From an uncultured Caryophanales bacterium (lineage in GTDB: Bacteria; Bacillota_I; Bacilli_A; RFN20; CAG-826): DNA of 8,541 bases. Under the pieces are notes generated by a model, which saw nothing but the letters and a program-made list of their open reading frames with translations, searched no databases and was not told the origin of the DNA. The DNA lies in the NCBI GenBank assembly GCA_947303105.1, contig CAMYXQ010000034.1, positions 1 to 8,541 on the forward strand. Reading direction: 5' to 3'. Made by a program: the position numbers and the translations under genes. Below are positions 1 to 7,776 of the stretch, in pieces (position 1 is the stretch's first letter; every line of letters starts with the position of its first letter).

Positions 1-311
1 TAGACAATCGGTTCAACATTGAAGATTTCGTAATAAATGACCACCTGATCGCCGGAGTTATCCGGATCGGTCGAATCGGCGTAAACGTACGCGTAGTAAG
101 TCATGCTCCGTTCTTCGATGCCGAGATCGCCGAGATCGAGCGGCTCTGTGATATCGACGTTTTCTTCGTAGGCGGCGGTGAAATCATCGCCCTCGGTCTT
201 GATGGCAAAGGAGAAATTCGACCAATAGGAATTCGGGTCAGTGTAGTTGAAACTCGCCGTGTAGAAGTGGCGGAACAACGTGTCGTCGTAAGTGACGCTC
301 CAATCGATGCC
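1..311 (-). repeat. Protein repeat unit 3 (module A3, cut by window edge)
   Basis: This covers residues about 682-784 of the edge gene. It holds WSVTY, PNSYWSNF (W711) and ADSTDPDNSG (A759), in close register with module A2. By the A-B alternation, a module B3 is expected just beyond the left edge, but it cannot be seen here. Confidence 0.8.
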
Positions 312-2354
312 GGAGAAGTAGCTCGGGCCTGGGCTATCGTCGACGATGCCGGTATGGGCGATGGTGATCGGGTTCGGGTAGCCGTCAACGAGGTCATATT
401 CATATGACGATACGGCGGTCACCACCACATCGATCTCTTCGGGCGGATAGGAACTGCCGGACGGGATGACGAGATTCGGCGGTTGCATGGTGATCTGAGC
501 GATGTCGGTCATCCGGTCGATCTGATTCTCTTGGACGGCGGTCGTCTGCGAATTGCCTTCGACCGTCAAAGTGACGCGGAAGGAAGACCACCGCTCTAAC
601 GGATCGTAGAAGTAGATGAAGAGGCGCGGATTGCTGCTTTCGAGCGAAGAGGAACTATCCATATCCGCGGTTCCGTTGAGGATTTCATGGCCATCGACGG
701 ACATCACCATCGGCTCAATCTCGAATGGCTCGGAATAGAGCAGGACGCGGGTGCCGGAATTATCCGGGTCGGTGGAATCGGCATAAACGTGCGCGTACAT
801 GTCCGGCATGCCGATGTCGGCTTCCAGCATGCCGATCTGCAACTGGTCGCTCAAAGAATTCATTTGCTCGGTATAGAGGACCGAATCGCCCTCTTCGTCC
901 TCGATGCAGAACTCGAAGTTCGACCAATAGGCATTCGGATCGTCGTAATCGAAGCTGACGGCGTATTGATGCCTGAACATCTCTTCGTCTTCGTAATCGA
1001 CCGACCAAGCCAGGCCGTTGATCTGCGAGCCGGACGGCGTTTCGCCGGCGATTGTCTGGAGATAGACGAGAACCGGGGCCGGCCGCTCATTGACGAGGTC
1101 GAAACGGTAACTGGACATCGCGGTGACCCGGACCGTCATGTCTTCGGATAGAAGCGACGGATCCATATTCATCTGGACGAAGGCCATGTGGCCATCGGGA
1201 TCGAAGCCTTCGCGGGCGATTTCTTTCTCGAAGGTTAAGTTCGCGCATTGGATGTTGACGGTGAATGAGGACCACCGCTCGGCGAAGTCGGTGAAATAGA
1301 CCTGGGCTTGGAGATCGATCGGCTCCGGCGCGCCGGTCGGGCTTTGGTTCTCGTCGTAGACCGGGGCGATTTCGATGCCTTCGACTTCCGGAGCGGACTC
1401 GAAGTCTTCCTCGTAAAGGATGACTTGGCGGCCGGGGTTCTCCGGATCTTCGGAATCCGCATAAATGCGGAGCGGCCAACTGCGGCCAGGCGGCGGCAAC
1501 AATTCTTCGGGGAAGGTGAACGGATCTTCCGGCGAGAATTCGAGCATCATGTCGGCGGATTGGTAGTCCGGATCGGAAAGGCTGATCATGAAGTTCGACC
1601 AGTAGTTGAAATCGTCGCGATAATCGAGTTGGAACGAGTATTCGTGCTTGCACTCGTATTGGTCATAGGTGACGTGCCAACGGAGACCGCGGATGAGAGA
1701 AGCCGTCTCCGGCTCCTTTTCGCCGGTCGTGACCGTGTAAGTGGCCACCGGCTCATCTTCCCAAGAGAAGAACAGGTTCTCGTAGACATTCAGGGTGTAT
1801 TCGGTGGAATAGGCAAGGTCTTCGAAAACGCCTTCGTGGATGCCGAGCCATTCGATGGGTCTTTCGGCGACGCGGTCGTTGCCTTGCAAAAGAACGAGGG
1901 TCAAGAAGCATTCGATTTTCTGATCGTCTTCGGAGGAAACGGGGTCGTTCGGCGAATCGCTTTCGATCGCTTCGGCTTCGTTAAAAGCCAACAAACTGTA
2001 CTGGATCGTATTTTGGACGACGTAGACTTCGCTGAATTGGACGATGTTCGGGGCTTCGCGGGTATCGTTTAAAACCATGACGCCGCCGACGGCGATGACC
2101 GCGGTCGCCCCCACCGTCAACGTGGTGGACACGGCGGTCGAGGTCGTGCTGGCCGCTTTGGTGATCTTTTCGAGTTGGGCTTTCTTGGCTTCGAGTTTTT
2201 CGGCCCCGAGCTCGGAATGCTCGGCGTTTTGCTCGACCCCGTTAAAGGGCTGCTCTTTGGGTTTGAGGCTCTCCGAACCAAAAGTGGTCCGTTCTTTGGA
2301 GAAGACGTTTTCCTCTTTTGGCGAATATTGCTCGGGGTCGATGCGTTTTCCCAT
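1..2354 (-). CDS. Large repeat-containing surface protein with one membrane span (partial, C-terminus beyond window)
   Basis: The minus-strand frame starting with ATG at 2354-2352 stays open for 784 codons and runs off the left edge, so the C-terminus is missing. Residues 1-65 are hydrophilic and charged (MGKRIDPEQY...). Residues about 70-95 form a Thr/Ala/Val-rich hydrophobic span (TTLTVGATAVIAVGGVMVL) that should cross the membrane and place the rest outside. The outer part is acidic and built from alternating modules: type A (near 224-325, 447-549, 682-784+) with WSNF and ADS(T/E)DP(D/E)N, and type B (near 347-435, 577-665) with ERWSSF and a conserved SSYxxDLV. A divergent fibronectin-type-III-like segment at about 110-215 precedes them. 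I do not recognise the family; an adhesin or envelope-structural role is inference only. No Shine-Dalgarno is visible before this ATG. An in-frame TTG at 2402 is an alternative start, 16 codons upstream and just after an in-frame TGA. No enzyme motif was seen. Confidence 0.88.
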   Translation of the reverse strand, partial: MGKRIDPEQYSPKEENVFSKERTTFGSESLKPKEQPFNGVEQNAEHSELGAEKLEAKKAQLEKITKAASTTSTAVSTTLTVGATAVIAVGGVMVLNDTREAPNIVQFSEVYVVQNTIQYSLLAFNEAEAIESDSPNDPVSSEDDQKIECFLTLVLLQGNDRVAERPIEWLGIHEGVFEDLAYSTEYTLNVYENLFFSWEDEPVATYTVTTGEKEPETASLIRGLRWHVTYDQYECKHEYSFQLDYRDDFNYWSNFMISLSDPDYQSADMMLEFSPEDPFTFPEELLPPPGRSWPLRIYADSEDPENPGRQVILYEEDFESAPEVEGIEIAPVYDENQSPTGAPEPIDLQAQVYFTDFAERWSSFTVNIQCANLTFEKEIAREGFDPDGHMAFVQMNMDPSLLSEDMTVRVTAMSSYRFDLVNERPAPVLVYLQTIAGETPSGSQINGLAWSVDYEDEEMFRHQYAVSFDYDDPNAYWSNFEFCIEDEEGDSVLYTEQMNSLSDQLQIGMLEADIGMPDMYAHVYADSTDPDNSGTRVLLYSEPFEIEPMVMSVDGHEILNGTADMDSSSSLESSNPRLFIYFYDPLERWSSFRVTLTVEGNSQTTAVQENQIDRMTDIAQITMQPPNLVIPSGSSYPPEEIDVVVTAVSSYEYDLVDGYPNPITIAHTGIVDDSPGPSYFSGIDWSVTYDDTLFRHFYTASFNYTDPNSYWSNFSFAIKTEGDDFTAAYEENVDITEPLDLGDLGIEERSMTYYAYVYADSTDPDNSGDQVVIYYEIFNVEPIV
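360..1016 (-). repeat. Protein repeat unit 2 (module A2 + B2)
   Basis: This covers residues about 447-665 of the edge gene. Module A2 carries WSVDY, PNAYWSNF (W477) and ADSTDPDNSG (A525). Module B2 carries ERWSSFRV (E587) and SSYEYDLV. ERWSSF recurs 228 residues after its copy in unit 1, and WSNF and ADS recur 234 residues later in unit 3. The nucleotide sequence of the ADSTDPDN turn is also visibly similar between units 2 and 3, so this pair is the younger duplication. Confidence 0.82.
1050..1685 (-). repeat. Protein repeat unit 1 (module A1 + B1)
   Basis: This covers residues about 224-435 of the edge gene. Module A1 contains WHVTY, YWSNF (W252) and the turn ADSEDPENPG (A299). Module B1 contains ERWSSFTV (E359) and SSYRFDLV. 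It is the most diverged copy: its WSNF and ADS landmarks lie 225-226 residues upstream of those in unit 2. The conserved spacing of 47-48 residues from WSNF to ADS shows that whole domains, not short motifs, were duplicated. Confidence 0.8.
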
Positions 2355-2364
2355 ATCTTTGAAA

Positions 2365-2393
2365 AGTATATCTTGATTCGTGTTGATTTTCGA
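2365..2393 (-). promoter_or_regulatory. Candidate promoter for the repeat protein gene
   Basis: On the minus strand a good -10 (TATACT, 2370-2365) is preceded after 17 bp by a poor -35 (TCGAAA, 2393-2388). The -10 ends only ten bases before the ATG at 2354. If it is used, transcription would begin within a few bases of the start codon, which fits the lack of a Shine-Dalgarno sequence. Weak evidence because the -35 is poor. Confidence 0.3.
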
Positions 2394-2399
2394 TAAAAT
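2371..2399 (+). promoter_or_regulatory. Candidate upstream promoter for the flavoprotein gene
   Basis: TCTTGA (2371-2376), a 17-bp spacer and TAAAAT (2394-2399) would give a leader of about 65 bases before the ATG at 2472. The -10 lies inside the inverted repeat at 2383-2402, so a protein bound there would block it. Confidence 0.3.
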
Positions 2400-2402
2400 C
2401 AA
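2383..2402. promoter_or_regulatory. Perfect inverted repeat in the divergent intergenic region (operator candidate)
   Basis: TTGATTTT (2383-2390) is followed by CGAT and then AAAATCAA (2395-2402), an exact 8-bp inverted repeat with a 4-bp spacer. Extra half-sites lie nearby: CTTGATT at 2372-2378 (the TTGATT copies at 2373 and 2383 are 10 bp, about one helical turn, apart) and AATCAAG at 2451-2457. The palindrome overlaps candidate promoter elements in both directions, as a shared operator would. It could also be chance in AT-rich DNA. No regulator gene is adjacent. Confidence 0.35.
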
Positions 2403-2420
2403 TCACGACCGCGTTCTGCC

Positions 2421-2448
2421 TTGCTCTTTCTGGATCGGGGATTAAACT
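2421..2448 (+). promoter_or_regulatory. Candidate downstream promoter for the flavoprotein gene
   Basis: TTGCTC (2421-2426), a 16-bp spacer and TAAACT (2443-2448) form a second possible promoter. Its predicted start, near 2455, would leave a very short leader that begins at the AAGGA ribosome-binding sequence (2455-2459), which itself lies a rather long 12 bases from the ATG. Only one of this pair and the 2371-2399 pair need be real. Confidence 0.3.
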
Positions 2449-2471
2449 AAAATCAAGGACGGTTTTCATCA

Positions 2472-3404
2472 ATGAATCACGAATTCAAAGAAATCATTAT
2501 CAAAGATAATTTTTATCAATCCTCTTCCTATTTCCCGATGCCGTTATGTCTAATCGGCACCCTGAATGAAGATGGCTCCCTGACCAGTTTCGGGTCCTAT
2601 TCCCTCTGCTTCCCGTATTACATCGCCGGCAAAGGATTCTATGCGATGGTCCTCGAATGCCGGAACACTTCCAATACGGCGAGAGGTTTGCTCCGCCACG
2701 GAAAGTGCTCCATCAACTTTATCCCTTATTCGAAGAAGAATTTCCGCCAATGCGTGAGCAACGGCTTCCCCGGCGATACCCCGGAAGAGAAGATGAAGGA
2801 CTTCACTTTGACCCCGATCGACGGCCAATCGAAGGCCGATGATCCGGAAGGGAATTATCCGAAAATCCTTGAAGAAGCCCTCCAGGTATTCGAATGCACC
2901 TGGGTTTCCGAGATGGATAACGCCCAAGATGACAAAGTCCAAGAAGAATATGATGGCCCGTATCATGACTTCAACGGCATCACCTCGAAATACGGGGCCC
3001 ACTTCATCTTGAAGATCGACCATATCTTGCTCAAAGAGAAATACTATGACGCCATCATCAATGGCAGCACCCCAGCCAATTTCTGCCCCCTCCCCACCAA
3101 CTGGGGCTATCGCGATTCGAAAGACTTCTGGTGCAGCGACTTCCGCAAACCGAGAGCGGAAGGCATCCCGAACCGTCAGATCGACCTTTCCTCGCTCCGC
3201 TATGCGGCCACCCGTCTCAATACCGATGTCGAGTTCACCGATGATGCCTTAAAGACCATCGTCAAGGTGCCGCGCCCCTTCCTCAAACTCGTTCTGCAAG
3301 GCTGCGTCAACTGGGCCAACGAGAACGGCGTGAAGGTCATCACCGAGAAAGAGATGAAAATCATTTCCGACAAGCGGGCCGCCGAACGGAAAAAGAAGAA
3401 ATAA
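2472..3404 (+). CDS. Flavin-reductase-like FMN-binding split-barrel protein with PCP-reductase-like C-terminal helices
   Basis: This 310-residue protein is longer than typical flavin reductases (about 150-200). Residues about 14-190 fit the flavin reductase-like FMN-binding split barrel: an early strand FPMPLCLIGTLNEDGSLTSF, then a strand-helix stretch with RNTSNTARGLL and CSINFIP, which in this family lines the flavin pocket. Residues about 252-300 (DDALKTIVKVPRPF...GVKVITEKEM) match the pattern of the small helical domain of light-independent protochlorophyllide reductase (PCP_red), where a short helix, VP and a following VIT/helix are typical. The middle (about 200-240) is Cys/Trp-rich. 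There is no signal peptide or membrane span, so it is cytosolic. The basic tail RAAERKKKK ends the protein. Likely an NAD(P)H- or ferredoxin-linked flavin redox enzyme; substrate unknown. The gene stands alone, with its own terminator. Confidence 0.82.
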   Translation: MNHEFKEIIIKDNFYQSSSYFPMPLCLIGTLNEDGSLTSFGSYSLCFPYYIAGKGFYAMVLECRNTSNTARGLLRHGKCSINFIPYSKKNFRQCVSNGFPGDTPEEKMKDFTLTPIDGQSKADDPEGNYPKILEEALQVFECTWVSEMDNAQDDKVQEEYDGPYHDFNGITSKYGAHFILKIDHILLKEKYYDAIINGSTPANFCPLPTNWGYRDSKDFWCSDFRKPRAEGIPNRQIDLSSLRYAATRLNTDVEFTDDALKTIVKVPRPFLKLVLQGCVNWANENGVKVITEKEMKIISDKRAAERKKKK

Positions 3405-3411
3405 GCAAAAA

Positions 3412-3441
3412 GAAAACGCCCGGTCCCCCGAGCGTTTTTTT
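3412..3441. terminator. Bidirectional rho-independent terminator between convergent genes
   Basis: The stem AACGC-C-CGG / CCG-A-GCGTT (one C-A mismatch) has A-runs on its left and seven T on its right. It therefore reads as stem plus U-tract on both strands. It lies 8 bases after the flavoprotein stop and 9 bases beyond the enolase stop, and serves both. Confidence 0.85.
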
Positions 3442-3449
3442 GTTATCGC

Positions 3450-4745
<1,296 letters not shown>

Positions 4746-4756
4746 AGAAAATCAAT

Positions 4757-4794
4757 CTCCTCAAATATGACAAAATCATTTTAGCAAGATTTTG
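4757..4794 (-). promoter_or_regulatory. Enolase leader: RBS, extended -10 and a small inverted repeat
   Basis: On the minus strand GAGGAG (4762-4757) is a strong Shine-Dalgarno. Upstream, TGCTAAAAT (4786-4778) looks like an extended -10 (TGN-TAAAAT), which could work without a good -35; none was found. The same stretch holds an inverted repeat, CAAAATC (4771-4777) and GATTTTG (4788-4794), that flanks the -10 and could be an operator or a weak leader hairpin. No T-run follows it, so it is not a standard terminator of the upstream gene. Confidence 0.4.
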
Positions 4795-4832
4795 AGGCGG
4801 GATATATACGAATGTCGTGCGTGAAAGCGATA

Positions 4833-7442
4833 TCAGCCTTCAACGGGGGCTGAGGGGGCCTCTTCGGGTTCTTCCTCCGTAGGAGGCAAGGCTTCCGGGA
4901 CGCGGTCATACTGAATCGCATGCAGCGCGAGGGCGGCATGGAATAAGAAGACGAAGCCGGAGCTGAGCAAGAAGGCGTAACGCGGCAGATGGATGAACAA
5001 AGCCAGCGCGAAGAACGCGACGAAGAGCAAATAGCAAGCAATCTCTTTTTTCCCTTCGCGCATCGGGCTGATGAAGGCGTTGAATAGCGCGATCGGGACT
5101 AAGAGGATCGCCATGACGCTTGAAGCGGTGATCGGCTTGACGAGCAAGAGGCCGACGGCAAGTGCTGCCGCGGTTACCAAGGCAAAGCCAATCCAGATGA
5201 CCGGTTTCAGTTTGCGACCCCGCAGATGGTAGTAGCAGAGATACGCGAACGAGGCGAGGAAGAGAGCAAGGCCAGCCACATAGTTGATCGTGAGCAAGAC
5301 ATTGCCGACGATGAAGGCCAATAAAGCGGGCATGATGGTCTTGTGCATTTGTTTCAATTCGGACCACTTCCGCTTCAGCATGTAAATTGCCAGGATGCAG
5401 AGACCGGAAATTACCTTGAAAATGATGCTGAATCCGATGAGATCGGAGAGGACCCAGTAAGCGATACCGCCTTCCATAATCGAGACAATAAGCAGGGAGA
5501 TGATGCCCATCCGCACGGGATTTAGGTGGGTTTTGCGGATTTTGCAGCGTAATTGGACGATGACCCAAGCCATGAACGCCACCCCGAGGGCGGCGGCGAA
5601 GATAAGCAATGTCAAAGTGACGCGGTATGAGAAAGCGGCTTGGTCAATCCGCAGATACTTGACGATGTTCGAAGCCACGCAGTCGTTATGGCTGCCGGCA
5701 TAGGTCGCCGTCCCGCCTTGGGCGGTAAGCAATGTGCCTTCTAAGTCCATATCAGCATTCATGAAATAATCATGACGTTCAAGTTTGGAGACAAAGCTCC
5801 GGCCATAAGGCACGATGACGGAATGGAAGCCATCACCTTCCGCCACCGCATATCTGACTTCGTAGTCGCGGTCATACGGCAAAGCGATGATCGTCTTCTT
5901 TTTGATGATGAAGGCAGAGAGGGCGGGGGCGCCTTCAAAACGGGTCACTTTGCGATTCTCCACCGCGAGGACGTCTTGGTTCGTCGCGGTATCACGGACG
6001 GTGAAACGTCCATCGCCATCCAAAATCACATATGCGAAATGATCATTGTGGCTATATAGCGAAGCGGCATCGAACGCATACAAATAATGGATGTACAGTT
6101 CGGTGAAGTGTTCATGGGCGAGATTGAGAAGAGGGTTCTTCCCGCTGGAAGTTTGTCCCTTCATGTATGAAGTTTTGCTCAGAAGCGGGGGCAAGAAGCC
6201 CATAAGGTAGTCGATGATCGCGTCCTTCTTCGTCCGAAGGGTTGGGTCGTTCGCGCCCCACTGGATCAAGGTGTTCCGGAATAACAGCAACGCATTCTCA
6301 ATTCGCTTGTCTTGAAGGATGCTCACCACCGCTGGCTGAAGCAAGTCGACAAAGTCCCAGTCGTTTTTAACGACTTCGAGAAGCAAACCAAACAGCATTC
6401 TCGTACGGAAAAGCAAATTGACGTTGTAATAAGTCTGACCGCCCAAGGCAGCGATTTCGTCTTGGACGACCGCGTATTTCTCAGCGAAGTCGGAGTCGAA
6501 TTCGGCGCCCGGCAAATACAGCTCGGTGCCGTAATGGTAATAGCCCCATTCATGCGGAACGAATTGGGGGATAAAGTCGGAGGCTCCAACGATGTTGAAG
6601 ATATTCTCGTAACCGGCCGCGAAGGGGGCGGGATTCGGATCATCGGGGTCGTTCCAAACCGGTCGCGGGGCGGCAAAGGTATACGCGTATACCTGGTCCT
6701 TGGAAAGAATCGAGGAATCGTTGAGATTGGCGGCGACCAAATTGGCGATGGCGCCGGCTCTGGAATAACCGCTGATCCAAATCTTGAGCGGGGCCGTGAA
6801 TGTCCGCTGACCGATGTAACTAATCAAGCGGTCGGTTACTAAAGTGGCCGCGTCATTGAAGCCTTTGTGGCGCAGCTCGCTGCCGACGGTGAAATTGGAC
6901 TGCCATTCGTTCTTATAATGCCCGCCGCGGATGGCGATGACGATGAGTTCGGCCTCATCGGCGCCACTATGTATGGTTTTTCGGCCGATCGCCGACCCCA
7001 CCGTATAGATCGAGGTATCTTTGAAATAGTCGTCGATGCGGATATCCTCGAAATCGCAATTGGTGAGATATTCGACGAGGTAACCTTCGGTTTCCGGGGC
7101 ATTGATCGTTTCTTCGTCTTCCTCATCCGGTTCCAGCGTGAAAGCGGACAAAGCGAGCCCGATGGACTGCTTGGCGAGCAAGTGATGATATTCGGTGGAT
7201 GGCTTGAAAAAGATTTCGTCGGAGTAGACGGCGTTGAAGATTCGCTCTTCGCCGATATGCGAATAGTCGACGGTGACCGGGACATCGATATATTCGACAC
7301 CCTCCGCATCGTCGTGCTTTTCCATTTTGGTGACATGAGCCGGAACGAAATCGGGTTCCAGATAATCCACCGACTCAACGCGAATCGACGCCGCGGCGCC
7401 TAAGGCAACCGTGAAGGCAATTAAAGACAAAAACTTTTTCAT
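4833..7442 (-). CDS. Secreted lipase-like alpha/beta-hydrolase fused to a YhhN/TMEM86-like polytopic membrane domain
   Basis: This 869-residue protein starts with a signal peptide (MKKFLSLIAFTVALGAAAS, no lipobox Cys). Residues about 80-470 form a class-3-lipase-like hydrolase. The nucleophile elbow is GYSRAG with Ser227 after strand LKIWIS, Asp289 lies in NIVGASDFIP, and His443 or His445 in LAHEHFTELY is the best candidate for the third triad member. Residues about 470-600 are a beta-rich outer domain. From about 608 to 843 there are eight or nine hydrophobic helices. Part of this (FKVISGLCILAIYMLKRKW, then ALLAFIVGNVLLTI and LALFLASFAYLCYY) resembles lysoplasmalogenase YhhN/TMEM86, in which the central motif is GD; here it is GN (Asn714). 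The second family Asp (FxxSD) appears replaced by FVAFFA at 807-812. The tail is Glu/Pro-rich. The hydrolase should face outside, anchored by the helices, and act on lipid or ester substrates. The YhhN link is inference. It may read through into enolase. Confidence 0.87.
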   Translation of the reverse strand: MKKFLSLIAFTVALGAAASIRVESVDYLEPDFVPAHVTKMEKHDDAEGVEYIDVPVTVDYSHIGEERIFNAVYSDEIFFKPSTEYHHLLAKQSIGLALSAFTLEPDEEDEETINAPETEGYLVEYLTNCDFEDIRIDDYFKDTSIYTVGSAIGRKTIHSGADEAELIVIAIRGGHYKNEWQSNFTVGSELRHKGFNDAATLVTDRLISYIGQRTFTAPLKIWISGYSRAGAIANLVAANLNDSSILSKDQVYAYTFAAPRPVWNDPDDPNPAPFAAGYENIFNIVGASDFIPQFVPHEWGYYHYGTELYLPGAEFDSDFAEKYAVVQDEIAALGGQTYYNVNLLFRTRMLFGLLLEVVKNDWDFVDLLQPAVVSILQDKRIENALLLFRNTLIQWGANDPTLRTKKDAIIDYLMGFLPPLLSKTSYMKGQTSSGKNPLLNLAHEHFTELYIHYLYAFDAASLYSHNDHFAYVILDGDGRFTVRDTATNQDVLAVENRKVTRFEGAPALSAFIIKKKTIIALPYDRDYEVRYAVAEGDGFHSVIVPYGRSFVSKLERHDYFMNADMDLEGTLLTAQGGTATYAGSHNDCVASNIVKYLRIDQAAFSYRVTLTLLIFAAALGVAFMAWVIVQLRCKIRKTHLNPVRMGIISLLIVSIMEGGIAYWVLSDLIGFSIIFKVISGLCILAIYMLKRKWSELKQMHKTIMPALLAFIVGNVLLTINYVAGLALFLASFAYLCYYHLRGRKLKPVIWIGFALVTAAALAVGLLLVKPITASSVMAILLVPIALFNAFISPMREGKKEIACYLLFVAFFALALFIHLPRYAFLLSSGFVFLFHAALALHAIQYDRVPEALPPTEEEPEEAPSAPVEG

Positions 7443-7456
7443 ACGGGGATATTATC
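7443..7456 (-). promoter_or_regulatory. -10-like element directly before the lipase start codon
   Basis: The minus strand reads GGATAATATCCCCGT before the ATG at 7442-7440. Both GATAAT and TAATAT are good -10 hexamers, 6-8 bases from the ATG, and no Shine-Dalgarno lies between. No credible -35 is present 16-18 bp upstream. If this is the -10, transcription would start at or next to the ATG, giving an essentially leaderless mRNA. Low confidence. Confidence 0.25.
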
Positions 7457-7480
7457 CGCTTTTTCGTAGAAAAGGGGGTT

Positions 7481-7505
7481 AAAAAGAAAACGCCGCGAAG
7501 GCGTT
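7481..7505 (-). terminator. Rho-independent terminator of tRNA-Gly
   Basis: On the minus strand a 6-bp stem AACGCC / GGCGTT with loop TTCGC (7505-7489) is followed by TTCTTTTT (7488-7481). It lies about 10 bases after the tRNA-Gly CCA end and separates the tRNA from the lipase gene. Confidence 0.85.
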
Positions 7506-7515
7506 CGTTTGCGTT

Positions 7516-7589
7516 TGGAGCGCGTGGCGGGAATCGAACCCGTGTAACCAGCTTGGGAAGCTGGTGTTCTACCATTGAACTACACACGC
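7516..7589 (-). tRNA. tRNA-Gly (anticodon CCC)
   Basis: All arms fold on the minus strand. The acceptor is GCGTGTG with CACGCGC, the D stem GTTC/GAAC, the anticodon stem CCAGC/GCTGG around loop TTCCCAA (anticodon CCC, reads GGG), and the T arm ACGGG-TTCGATT-CCCGC, with one A-C mismatch at the outer T-stem pair. The discriminator is U, as usual for bacterial tRNA-Gly, and CCA is encoded (7518-7516). The gene has its own promoter and terminator. Confidence 0.96.
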
Positions 7590-7598
7590 GTAGTGATA

Positions 7599-7626
7599 AT
7601 TATACAAATTTCTGCCCGCCTGTCTA
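7599..7626 (-). promoter_or_regulatory. Promoter of tRNA-Gly
   Basis: On the minus strand TAGACA (7626-7621), a 16-bp spacer and a perfect TATAAT (7604-7599) predict a start near 7592, about three bases before the mature 5' end at 7589. This is a strong sigma-A-type match, typical of stable RNA genes. Confidence 0.85.
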
Positions 7627-7635
7627 GATGGCACG

Positions 7636-7655
7636 AAAAAAGGGCCAAAGGCCCT
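7636..7655 (-). terminator. Rho-independent terminator of tRNA-Val
   Basis: On the minus strand the stem AGGGCC / GGCCCT with loop TTT runs straight into six T (7641-7636). It lies 12 bases after the tRNA-Val CCA end. It stops transcription just before the tRNA-Gly promoter, so the two tRNAs are separate units. Confidence 0.88.
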
Positions 7656-7666
7656 CGTTTCTCATT

Positions 7667-7742
7667 TGGTGGGTGCTGAGGGGATCGAACCCCCGACCTT
7701 CTGTACGTCAAACAGATGCTCTCCCATCTGAGCTAAACACCC
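7667..7742 (-). tRNA. tRNA-Val (anticodon GAC)
   Basis: On the minus strand the acceptor GGGTGTT pairs with AGCACCC (one G-U pair). The D stem is GCTC/GAGC, the anticodon stem TCTGT/ACAGA around loop TTGACGT gives anticodon GAC (reads GUC/GUU), and the T arm is GGGGG-TTCGATC-CCCTC. The discriminator is A and CCA is encoded (7669-7667). The gene has its own promoter, a leader hairpin and a terminator. Confidence 0.96.
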
Positions 7743-7755
7743 AATCCGATGGGAT

Positions 7756-7769
7756 GCGCTATGAAGCGC
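7756..7769 (-). other. Hairpin in the 5' leader of pre-tRNA-Val
   Basis: GCGCT / AGCGC with a 4-base loop sits between the predicted transcription start (near 7770) and the mature 5' end at 7742. It makes the leader about 28 bases long, unlike the roughly three-base leader of tRNA-Gly. It could shape RNase P access; the function is inferred. Confidence 0.4.
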
Positions 7770-7776
7770 GAGACAT

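Noticed and set aside
1..1685. CRISPR array or DNA-level tandem repeat in the first 1.7 kb
   Set aside because: The repetition is at protein level with units of about 675-700 bp and diverged nucleotides. There are no short identical repeats with unique spacers.
687..2072. Long plus-strand open frames (154 and 254 codons) in the first 2.1 kb
   Set aside because: They are antisense shadows of the minus-strand repeat-protein gene, which is open through the whole interval and shows conserved, regularly spaced protein repeats.
4771..4794. Terminator between the lipase and enolase genes
   Set aside because: The CAAAATC/GATTTTG inverted repeat is AT-only apart from one pair at each end, has a 10-base loop and no T-run follows on the minus strand.
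4833..4835. Possible TGA-as-Trp genetic code (Mollicute style)
   Set aside because: The lipase gene ends in TGA at a sensible C-terminus, and the Trp codons in enolase are TGG, so the standard code fits.
6312..7403. Plus-strand open frames of 176 and 178 codons opposite the lipase
   Set aside because: They lie opposite the signal peptide and hydrolase domain of a well-supported gene, have no RBS and resemble no family.
7375..7587. A 70-codon minus frame beginning MCSSMVEHQLPKLVTRV
   Set aside because: It is a translation across tRNA-Gly, a well-known false ORF type; the tRNA folds completely.
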